Assembly: GCA_044225565.1 (NCBI GenBank)
Contig: JBGAIL010000121.1
Coordinates: 1-14,642, forward strand
Reading direction: 5' to 3'
Source: CAVXAE01 sp044225565
Lineage (GTDB): Bacteria > Pseudomonadota > Gammaproteobacteria > Steroidobacterales > Steroidobacteraceae
DNA length: 14,642 bases
A program made the translations under genes and the position numbers. The notes below the pieces were generated by a model. It made no database searches. It saw nothing but the letters and a program-made list of their open reading frames with translations, and was not told the origin of the DNA. This document shows positions 1 to 6,571 of the stretch, one piece after another (the first letter of the stretch is position 1; each line of letters begins with the position of its first letter).

Positions 1-407
1 CCGCCAACAGCACCACTCGAGTCATGACGATGCTGCTGGCCGCCATCGCTTCCATCTCGCTGCTGGTCGGCGGCATCGGCATCATGAACATCATGCTGGT
101 GTCGGTCACCGAGCGCACGCGCGAGATTGGCATTCGCATGGCGATCGGCGCCCGCGGCTCCGACGTGATGACGCAGTTTCTGGTGGAAAGTGTCGTCATC
201 AGCATGCTCGGCGGGCTCATCGGCGTGGCGCTCGGCATCGGCGGCGCCGCGCTGGTGCGCGTCTTCACCGGCATCAGCGCGGTGACGCCCCCCGGAGCGG
301 TGCTGCTGGCCGTCGGCTTTTCCGCAGCCATCGGCATCTTCTTCGGTTTCTACCCGGCGCGGCAGGCCGCCGCGCTCAATCCCATCCAGGCCCTGCGATA
401 TGAATAG
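1..407 (+). CDS. MacB-type ABC transporter permease, C-terminal part (5' end outside window)
   Basis: This is the last 134 residues of an inner-membrane permease of the MacB/FtsX type, which works with a MacA-like adaptor and a TolC-like outer membrane channel to expel peptides, macrolides or lipids. The frame is open to the left edge, so the start lies outside the window. The first visible hydrophobic stretch carries the family signature SLLVGGIGIMNIMLVSV followed by TERTREIGIRMA. Two more membrane segments follow (near FLVESVVISMLGGLIGVALG and AVLLAVGFSAAIGIFFGFYP), and the end PARQAAALNPIQALRYE is the typical MacB C-terminus. The nucleotide-binding and periplasmic domains are not visible. 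The stop codon overlaps the following TolC-family gene by 8 bases, which points to translational coupling in one efflux operon. The family is certain. The substrate is not, because many MacB paralogues exist. Confidence 0.95.
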   Translation, partial: ANSTTRVMTMLLAAIASISLLVGGIGIMNIMLVSVTERTREIGIRMAIGARGSDVMTQFLVESVVISMLGGLIGVALGIGGAALVRVFTGISAVTPPGAVLLAVGFSAAIGIFFGFYPARQAAALNPIQALRYE

Positions 408-1737
408 AACCGCGCTGCTCTCCGCATTGCTGCTCGCGGCGGCGCTGCCGGCCGCCGCCGCCGATACGCGCATCATCAGCTTCGAGGAGGCGATGCGCAT
501 CGCGCTGGACGGCAACATATCGCTGCGGCAGGCGCAGAATTCCGCAGCCACCTCGAAAGTGGCGGTGAGCGAGGCGCGCATGCAGTTCGTGCCGGACCTG
601 CGCTTCAGCACGTCCACTTCGCAGAACTTCGGCCGCAGCTTCGACGAGAGCGAAGGCCGCATCGTCAACCAGACTTCGCGCTCCGCGAGCCTCGGCGTCA
701 ACTCCGGCGTCACGCTGTTCGACGGCTTCGCGAATACGGCCAGCCTCAAGCAGGCCACGCTCGAGAGCCGTGCCTCGGACCTCGACCTCACGCGCGCGCG
801 CGAGACGGTGATTTTCACCGTGGCCTCGAATTTCCTGGCGCTCATCCAGCAGCAGGAGCAGCTGCGGGTGCGCCGCGAGAGCCTTGCCGCGGAGCAGGCG
901 CTCGCCGAGCAGATCAAGACCTATGTGAACGCCGGCTCGCGCACCGTGGCAGACCTCTACCAGCAGCAGGCGAACGTCGCGAGCGCGCAGCTGACCATGG
1001 TGGAGACCGAGCGCGCGACGGAGCTCGCGCGCGTCGATCTCATCGACACGCTGCATCTCGACCCTGCGGGCATCTACGAGTTCGAACGTCCGGCGGACGC
1101 GCAGCTCGCATCGACGGGCGAGCTGCCTCCGCTCGACGAGATGCTCGCGCGCTCCATGGACAAACGCTCCGATATCGAAGCCGAAGAGGCACGAGTAGCC
1201 GCTGCGGAGCAAGGTGTACGTGTCGCACGCAGCGGCTACTGGCCTGATGTGACTTTGAGCGCCGGTTACAGCAGTGCGTACACCAGCGTCTCGCCATTCG
1301 ATTTCGCGGAACAGCTCGACCAGCGCCGGGGCGGCGCAGTGGGACTCAGTCTTTCAGTGCCGATCTTCGACCGGCGCAGCACGGCGAACGCCACGCGCCG
1401 CGCGGAGCTGCGCACGCAGGGCGAGCGGCTGGCCCTCGAAAGTCTGAAGCAGAGCATAGCGCTCGAGGTGCGGCGTGTTCAGCTCGATTACCGCGCGGCG
1501 CGCGAACAATTTTCCGCCTCGGAGGCGCAGCAGCGTGCTGCGGATCTTGCGCTGCAGGCCGTCCAGCAGCGCTATCGCGCCGGCGCGGCCACGCTCGTCG
1601 AGGTCTCGCAGGCTAGGGCCTCCCAGGTGCAGGCCGCGAGCTCGCTGGTGAGCGCGCGCTACAACCTGCTGTTCCAGAGGACGCTCGCCGACTATTACCT
1701 CGGCGAGCTCGATCCCGCCCGCTACGCGACGCCCTGA
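400..1737 (+). CDS. TolC-family outer membrane efflux protein
   Basis: This 445-residue protein is an outer membrane factor that forms the trimeric exit duct of a tripartite pump. An N-terminal signal peptide (residues 1-21, ending PAAAA before DTR) has no cysteine at the cleavage point, so it is probably not a lipoprotein. Two OEP repeats follow, at about residues 27-225 and 240-435. They have the long alanine/glutamine-rich helices of the family and paired strand motifs: GVTLFDGFANTASLKQA in the first and LSVPIFDRRSTANATRR in the second. The length fits TolC and related factors. The ATG overlaps the end of the upstream MacB-type permease by 8 bases with only a weak AGG 11 bases before it, so translation is probably coupled. 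The gene ends 23 bases before the convergent UrcA-family gene. The family is clear; the substrate cannot be named. Confidence 0.94.
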   Translation: MNRTALLSALLLAAALPAAAADTRIISFEEAMRIALDGNISLRQAQNSAATSKVAVSEARMQFVPDLRFSTSTSQNFGRSFDESEGRIVNQTSRSASLGVNSGVTLFDGFANTASLKQATLESRASDLDLTRARETVIFTVASNFLALIQQQEQLRVRRESLAAEQALAEQIKTYVNAGSRTVADLYQQQANVASAQLTMVETERATELARVDLIDTLHLDPAGIYEFERPADAQLASTGELPPLDEMLARSMDKRSDIEAEEARVAAAEQGVRVARSGYWPDVTLSAGYSSAYTSVSPFDFAEQLDQRRGGAVGLSLSVPIFDRRSTANATRRAELRTQGERLALESLKQSIALEVRRVQLDYRAAREQFSASEAQQRAADLALQAVQQRYRAGAATLVEVSQARASQVQAASSLVSARYNLLFQRTLADYYLGELDPARYATP

Positions 1738-1760
1738 GGTGCCGGGTCTGCCGTTCCGCA

Positions 1761-2093
1761 TCAGCTCGCGCGAACCTTCTGTGTGAAGGTCTGGTGAAGG
1801 GCCGTGAGCGCCTGCTCGTTCACGCTGTCCACGGCATTTGAGACCGCGCCTTCGTAGCACTGCTGGAAGCGGGTGTGCCGCGCGAGATCCGTGAAGCCGG
1901 GATCGTTGCACACGTGGCGTGCCGCCTGTCGGATGCGGCGATACAGCACCTTGGCACCCTCAGGCTGCGAGATGTCGAGGTCCTGGTAGTGCACGTCGAT
2001 TCGCTGCGCATCCGGAGTTGAGCTGAGGGCGATGGCGCTGCCCAGCAGCATGGCGCCGAGCAGCAGATGGCGGGGCCTGAAGGCGAGTTTCAT
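1761..2093 (-). CDS. UrcA family small exported protein
   Basis: This 110-residue protein has a basic N-terminus and a hydrophobic signal peptide (MKLAFRPRHLLLGAMLLGSA), then a short mature part. The mature part matches the UrcA family pattern as I know it: a V-x-Y-x-DLD-[IL]-S start (VHYQDLDISQPEGAKVLYRR), a helical RRIRQAARHVC segment, a second cysteine in RFQQCYEGAV, and the end VNEQALTALH. The two cysteines probably form a disulfide in the periplasm. The family is named after a Caulobacter gene strongly induced by uranium; its biochemical role is unknown. The start at 2093 is preferred over an in-frame ATG at 2129 because GGGAG sits 7 bases before it and the signal peptide then begins normally. 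It converges on the TolC-family gene and is divergent from the DUF885 lipoprotein, with 182 bases between the two starts. Confidence 0.88.
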   Translation of the reverse strand: MKLAFRPRHLLLGAMLLGSAIALSSTPDAQRIDVHYQDLDISQPEGAKVLYRRIRQAARHVCNDPGFTDLARHTRFQQCYEGAVSNAVDSVNEQALTALHQTFTQKVRAS

Positions 2094-2100
2094 GGCATGT

Positions 2101-2105
2101 CTCCC
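2101..2105 (-). promoter_or_regulatory. Ribosome binding site of the UrcA-family gene
   Basis: On the minus strand this reads GGGAG, 7 bases before the ATG at 2093. It decides that start over the upstream in-frame ATG at 2129, which has no comparable site. Confidence 0.7.
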
Positions 2106-2262
2106 GAGTGGCGTTGATCCGATGGGCACTAGATGCCGGTCGCCGCGAATTTGTTGCAGGGCTCATCGCGGGAATGCGGCGGCCCGGCTTGCGTTCGTCC
2201 CAACGGGGCACGGCATGGCGTCGCGCGCGATGCAGGTGCACACTACGCCGCGGTCGCAACTT

Positions 2263-2269
2263 GGGGAGG
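2263..2269 (+). promoter_or_regulatory. Ribosome binding site of the DUF885 lipoprotein gene
   Basis: GGGGAGG lies 6 bases before the ATG at 2276. It fixes the start there, although the frame is open to an ATG at 2108. The upstream extension is arginine-rich, unlike an N-terminus, and would bury the signal peptide. Confidence 0.8.
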
Positions 2270-2275
2270 CTGCCG

Positions 2276-4021
2276 ATGTCACGTCATTTCGTCTCGCGAG
2301 CGGCTCTGCTCGCCGTGCTGGTGCTGTTCGTCACAGGCTGCCCGAAGCCTCCGCCTCCCGCGCCGAAGCCGCCCAAGCCCGACGGCGACGCGGCCTGGAT
2401 CGAGCTCACCGACCGGTTCATCGAGAATTATTTCGAGCTCGAGCCCTTCTTCGCGGTGAACGCCGGGCGCCACGAGTTCGATGGCCGCATGCCGGACTAC
2501 AGCGCTGAATCCCTCCAGAAGAGCGTCGACTGGCTCAAGCGCGAGCGTCCGCAGATCGAGAGCTATGACGTCGCGAAACTCTCGCCGGCGCAGCGCGTCG
2601 AGCGTGAGCATCTGCTGAGCGTGATCGACGGGGAAATCTTCTGGACGGATCGCGCCAGGATGCCGTTCAACAACCCGGACTGGTACATCGGCAGCCTCGA
2701 TCCGAACGTCTATCTCAGCCGTGAGTACGCGCCGTTGCCGAAGCGTCTGGCGGGGTATGTCGGCTACTTGCGGGCCATTCCGGGTATCGCCGCCAATATC
2801 CGCACGAATCTGCGCACGCCGCTGGCGCGCAGCCTCATCGAGCGCGGCATCTCGGGGTTCGGCGGCTACGCGCAGTTCTATCGCGAGGACGCTCCGAAGG
2901 TGTTCGCTTCGGTGCAGGACAAGGACGCGCAGGCCGCGCTGGCCCAGGCCACCGAAGCGGCGGCGAAGGCGATGGACGAGCTGAAAGCCTGGCTCGAATC
3001 CCAGCGCGCGAGCGCCAACGAGCACTTCGCGCTGGGACCGCAGCTGTTCCAGGAGATGCTGAAGCAGACCGAGCAGGTCGAGGTGCCGCTCGCGGAGCTC
3101 AAGAAGATCGGCAAGGCCGACCTCGAGCGCAATCTCGCCGCGCTGCGCGACGCGTGCAACCAGTATCTGCCGAAGGCGCCGCTGCGTGTCTGCATCGAGA
3201 CGATGAGCTCGAAGAAGCCGGAGGGCGGCGCCGTGGAAGGCGCGCGGGCGCAGCTCGCCTCGCTGAAGTCCTTCCTCACGGAAAGGAGCATCGTGACCAT
3301 TCCGGGCACGGAAGAGGCGAAGGTCGAGGAGGCGCCGCCCTACAACCGCGGCAACTCGGCTTACATCAGCATCCCCGGCCCGTACGAGAAAGGCATCGCC
3401 TCCATCTACTACATCGCGCCGCCGGATCCCGCCTGGAGCGCCGCGGAGCGTGCAGCCTACATCCCCGGCAAGGCAGACTTGCTCTTCACTTCGGTGCACG
3501 AGGTGTGGCCGGGCCACTTCCTGCAATTCCTGCATGCCAACCGCAACCCCTCGAAGATCCACGCGCTGTGGGTGGGCTATGCCTATGCGGAAGGCTGGGC
3601 GCACTACACCGAGGAGATGATGTGGGAGGCGGGCCTGAGCGACGGCGACCCCGAAACGCACATCGGCCAGCTCAGCAACGCGCTGCTGCGCAACGTGCGC
3701 TTCCTTTCCGCCATCGGCCTGCACACGGAGAACATGAGCATCCGCCAGTCGGAGCAGATGTTCCGCGACAGCGCTTTCCAGGACCCGGGCAATGCCCGCC
3801 AGCAGGCAGCGCGCGGCACCTACGATCCCGCCTATCTCAACTACACGCTCGGCAAGCTCATGATCATGAAGCTGCGTACGGACTGGCTCTCGAAGCAGCC
3901 GAAGTCAGAGGACCCGCGCGCGCACTGGCGCGAGTTCCACGACAAGTTCCTGAGCTACGGCGGGCCGCCGATCCCGGTCGTGCGCAGGGAGATGGTGGGC
4001 GCGGACGGCTCCCTGTTCTGA
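2276..4021 (+). CDS. DUF885 family lipoprotein, probable zinc metallopeptidase
   Basis: This 581-residue protein belongs to the DUF885 family, whose members resemble zinc-dependent peptidases; the substrate is not established here. The N-terminus is a lipoprotein signal with the lipobox VTGC, so the mature protein should start at Cys22 and be anchored to a membrane facing the periplasm or outside. A proline-rich linker (PKPPPPAPKPPKP) follows. The catalytic part shows HEVWPGH (H408, E409, H414), this family's variant of an HExxH zinc site, and then EGWAHYTEEM (from E439), which probably supplies a further metal ligand. A late segment (SALLR-like LSNALLRNVRF through MIMKLRTDWL) is also typical. 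The start is set by a strong GGGGAGG site. The M28 peptidase gene starts 90 bases downstream on the same strand, so the two may be co-transcribed for extracytoplasmic peptide breakdown. The family is firm and the enzymatic role is inferred. Confidence 0.9.
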   Translation: MSRHFVSRAALLAVLVLFVTGCPKPPPPAPKPPKPDGDAAWIELTDRFIENYFELEPFFAVNAGRHEFDGRMPDYSAESLQKSVDWLKRERPQIESYDVAKLSPAQRVEREHLLSVIDGEIFWTDRARMPFNNPDWYIGSLDPNVYLSREYAPLPKRLAGYVGYLRAIPGIAANIRTNLRTPLARSLIERGISGFGGYAQFYREDAPKVFASVQDKDAQAALAQATEAAAKAMDELKAWLESQRASANEHFALGPQLFQEMLKQTEQVEVPLAELKKIGKADLERNLAALRDACNQYLPKAPLRVCIETMSSKKPEGGAVEGARAQLASLKSFLTERSIVTIPGTEEAKVEEAPPYNRGNSAYISIPGPYEKGIASIYYIAPPDPAWSAAERAAYIPGKADLLFTSVHEVWPGHFLQFLHANRNPSKIHALWVGYAYAEGWAHYTEEMMWEAGLSDGDPETHIGQLSNALLRNVRFLSAIGLHTENMSIRQSEQMFRDSAFQDPGNARQQAARGTYDPAYLNYTLGKLMIMKLRTDWLSKQPKSEDPRAHWREFHDKFLSYGGPPIPVVRREMVGADGSLF

Positions 4022-4111
4022 GCCCTGGCTGGCCACCACGCCGCCTCTGCTGTGGTCTCGCGACCGCCGCAGGGGCGAGGGCTCCCCATGTTCATCGTTG
4101 AAAGGTCGCTC

Positions 4112-6478
4112 ATGAATGGCATGTCTCGCGCACTGGCGCCGATGGTCGCGGCTGTGCTCGCTTCAGCCGCCTTCGCGGCAGCGGATTCCGCCGGCCCCTC
4201 TTCGGATCTCATCGGCTTCGTGCCTTCCGCCGTGGCAGCTCAACAGGCGCTCGAGAAGCGCTTCGATGGGCAGCTGAGCGCCGACGAGATGCGGGAGTGG
4301 CTCAAGCGCATGTCGGCCGGCGCGAACCACGTCGGCGCGCCGCACAACAAGGAGAACGCGGAGTTCACCCTGCAGCAGTTCCGCTCGTGGGGCTGGGACG
4401 CGCAGATCGAGCAGTTCGACGTGCTGTATCCCACGCTCAAGCGCCATTCGCTCGAGCTGCTCGGCCCCACCAGATTCGTTGCCAGCCTGAAGGAGCCACC
4501 CATCGAAGGCGACGACACGTCCGCACGCACGGACGGCCTTCCGCCGTATCACGCATATGGAGCGGATGGCGACGTCACCGCGGATCTCGTATACGTGAAC
4601 TACGGCATGCCGGAGGATTACAAGGAGCTCGCGCGCCGCGGTGTGGACGTGAAGGGAAAGATCGTCATCGCGCGCTATGGCCAGGGCTGGCGCGGCCTGA
4701 AGCCGAAGCTTGCCTACGAGCACGGCGCCGTCGGCTGCCTCATCTATTCGGATCCCCAGGACGACGGATACACCGCGGGTGATGTGTATCCCAAAGGAGG
4801 CTGGCGCCCGGCCGGCGGCGTGCAGCGTGGCTCGGTCGCGGACATGCCGGTTTATCCGGGCGATCCGCTCACCCCGGGCGTGGGCGCGACGAAGAACGCG
4901 AAACGCCTGCCGCTCGCTCAGGCGAAATCCATCCTGAAGATCCCCGTGATGCCGATTTCCTACGGTGACGCGCAGCCGCTGCTCGCCGCGCTGGAAGGGC
5001 CCGTGGCGCCGGAAGGCTGGCGTGGCGGCTTGCCCATCACGTATCACATCGGAGGCGACCCGGCGGGTCCCGTGGCGCCGGAAGGCTGGCGCGGCGGTCT
5101 GCCCATCACGTATCACATCGGAGGCGGCCCGGCGAAGGTGCGCCTGGTCATCGAGTCGGACTGGAGCCTGAAGCCGCTCTACAACGTCATCGCGAGGATT
5201 CCGGGCGCGGTAAGCCCGGATGAATGGGTGGTGCGCGGCAACCACCGCGATGGCTGGGTGTTCGGCGCGTGGGACCCGCTTTCGGGTCACGTCGCGATGA
5301 TGGCCGAGGCGAAGGCGATCGGCGGGCTGCTCAAGAGCGGCTGGAAGCCGAAGCGCACGCTCGTCTATGCGAGCTGGGACGGCGAGGAGCCGGGACTCCT
5401 CGGCTCCACCGAGTGGGCGGAGACCCATCGCGACGAGCTGCGGCGCAAGGCGGTGCTCTACCTGAATTCGGACACCAACACGCGCGGCTTTCTCGGCGCC
5501 GCCGGAAGCCACTCCCTGCAACGTTTCATGACCGAAGTGGCCGCGAGCGTGAGGGACCCGCAAACCGGCGTGAGCGTCGGCGAGCGCCTGCGCGCGCGGA
5601 TACAAGTGAGCGCTTACGAGAGAGGCGCCAGCGAAGACCAGAAGCGCATCGCGAAGCAGGTGGGCGAAGGAGCCGATCTGCCGATCGCCGCCCTGGGCTC
5701 GGGCTCGGATTTCACGCCGTTCCTGCAATACCTCGGCCTCACCACGCTGGACGTCGCTTACGGGGGAGAGGACGACCAGGATGGCGTCTATCACTCCAAC
5801 TACGACACCTTCGAGCACTACGCGCGGTTCGGAGACCCGAAGTTCGCGTATGGCGTCGCGGAGGCTCAGACGGTCGGTCGCGTCATCCTTCGCATGGCGA
5901 ATGCGGAAGTGCTGCCGATGCAGTTCGCGGGCTTCGCGGACACGGTGAGCGGGTATCTCGATGAGCTGCACGCGCTCACGGAGGGCAAGCGCAAGAAGGC
6001 CGAAGAGCTTCGGGTGCTCCTGGAGCGGAATGCGTTTGCGCTGGCTGCGGATCCCACGCGTGCGGTGGGAGCGCCGGAGCGCCTGGCCGAAGTGCCTTAT
6101 CTCGATTTCGCGCCGCTGGACAACGTGATCGCGCGGCTCAAGAAGAGCGCAAAGGCTTACGACGAGGCGTACGACGAGCTGATGGCGGGCACCGCGGCCT
6201 TGAAGTCCGCTCAGCGCACGGCGCTCAACGCGCAGTTACGGGAGCTGGAGCAGGTACTGCTCACGCCGAACGGGCTTCCGGGGCGTGAGTGGTACAAGCA
6301 CCTGATCTACGCGCCCGGCCTGCTCACGGGCTACGGAGTGAAGACGCTGCCGGGCGTGCGGGAGGCGATAGAGGACCAGCGCTGGGACGAGGCGAATCGT
6401 TATGCGGTGATCACCGCTACGGCGCTGGGCGCGTACTGTGACGGACTGGACAGGGCAACAGGGCTGCTGAAGCCGTAG
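4112..6478 (+). CDS. Exported M28 family peptidase, glutamate carboxypeptidase II/transferrin-receptor type
   Basis: This roughly 788-residue exported metallopeptidase should remove C-terminal residues from peptides using two zinc ions. From the chosen start a signal peptide ends at AAFA (about residue 22). A PA/apical domain occupies about residues 130-345, with DVKGKIVIARYGQG and AVGCLIYSDPQDD. The protease domain carries every expected ligand: H378 (GNHRDGW), D388 (AWDP), the catalytic pair E425-E426 (WDGEEPG), D454 (NSDTN) and H561 (VYHSNYDT). These match human GCPII H377, D387, E424/E425, D453 and H553 in order and spacing. The C-terminal part from about residue 625 is a TFR-type dimerisation domain. 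Starts at 4052, 4088 and 4112 are in frame. Both 4088 (GAGGG, 6-base spacing) and 4112 (GAAAGG, 6-base spacing) have good sites; 4112 gives the cleaner signal peptide. An in-frame 69-base tandem duplication lies in the apical domain. The gene is probably co-transcribed with the DUF885 gene upstream. Confidence 0.93.
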   Translation: MNGMSRALAPMVAAVLASAAFAAADSAGPSSDLIGFVPSAVAAQQALEKRFDGQLSADEMREWLKRMSAGANHVGAPHNKENAEFTLQQFRSWGWDAQIEQFDVLYPTLKRHSLELLGPTRFVASLKEPPIEGDDTSARTDGLPPYHAYGADGDVTADLVYVNYGMPEDYKELARRGVDVKGKIVIARYGQGWRGLKPKLAYEHGAVGCLIYSDPQDDGYTAGDVYPKGGWRPAGGVQRGSVADMPVYPGDPLTPGVGATKNAKRLPLAQAKSILKIPVMPISYGDAQPLLAALEGPVAPEGWRGGLPITYHIGGDPAGPVAPEGWRGGLPITYHIGGGPAKVRLVIESDWSLKPLYNVIARIPGAVSPDEWVVRGNHRDGWVFGAWDPLSGHVAMMAEAKAIGGLLKSGWKPKRTLVYASWDGEEPGLLGSTEWAETHRDELRRKAVLYLNSDTNTRGFLGAAGSHSLQRFMTEVAASVRDPQTGVSVGERLRARIQVSAYERGASEDQKRIAKQVGEGADLPIAALGSGSDFTPFLQYLGLTTLDVAYGGEDDQDGVYHSNYDTFEHYARFGDPKFAYGVAEAQTVGRVILRMANAEVLPMQFAGFADTVSGYLDELHALTEGKRKKAEELRVLLERNAFALAADPTRAVGAPERLAEVPYLDFAPLDNVIARLKKSAKAYDEAYDELMAGTAALKSAQRTALNAQLRELEQVLLTPNGLPGREWYKHLIYAPGLLTGYGVKTLPGVREAIEDQRWDEANRYAVITATALGAYCDGLDRATGLLKP
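4997..5134 (+). repeat. In-frame 69-bp tandem duplication inside the M28 peptidase gene
   Basis: There are two adjacent 69-base copies, 4997-5065 and 5066-5134. Each encodes 23 residues beginning GPVAPEGWRGGLP and ending GG[DG]PA. The copies differ at 5 bases: four are synonymous third- or first-position changes and one changes Asp to Gly. The repeat covers residues 296-318 and 319-341 of the peptidase, at the end of the PA/apical domain just before the chain returns to the protease domain. From memory of the family, GCPII-like proteins have one copy of this segment. Confidence 0.95.
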
Positions 6479-6508
6479 AAGCTGGGCTGCGGAGTAGCTC
6501 GCGTCGCC

Positions 6509-6571
6509 CGACGCTGGCTCCCTGCGAGCCCTTGCTCAGCGCGTCCCCGGGATCACTCCGAGCCAGCGTCG
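6509..6571. repeat. 12-bp inverted repeat between convergent genes, possible bidirectional transcription end
   Basis: The left arm CGACGCTGGCTC (6509-6520) is the exact reverse complement of GAGCCAGCGTCG (6560-6571), with a 39-base loop. The right arm lies in the last codons of the HAD-ATPase gene, and the left arm lies between the two stop codons (6478 and 6553). A smaller hairpin, GCGTC-GCCC-GACGC at 6501-6514, shares bases with the left arm, so the two folds exclude each other. There is no T-run, so this is not a standard intrinsic terminator. Confidence 0.4.

Noticed and set aside
1738..1760. A terminator between the convergent TolC and UrcA genes
   Set aside because: The 23-base gap has no stem of useful length and no T-run.
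2108..2275. The upstream in-frame extension of the DUF885 protein (56 extra residues)
   Set aside because: It is arginine-rich, has no ribosome site, and would place the lipoprotein signal inside the protein. The GGGGAGG site supports the start at 2276.
2279..3724. A 481-codon minus-strand frame opposite the DUF885 gene
   Set aside because: It is the shadow of a gene with a lipobox, a strong ribosome site and the HEVWPGH motif; its own translation is low-complexity.
4997..5134. Reading the tandem duplication as a sequencing or assembly artefact
   Set aside because: The copies differ at five positions, mostly synonymous, and the frame is kept. A simple artefact would give identical copies.
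4163..5971. A 602-codon open frame on the minus strand opposite the M28 peptidase
   Set aside because: The plus strand carries the full set of M28 zinc ligands. The minus product is Arg/His-rich, without domains or a credible start.
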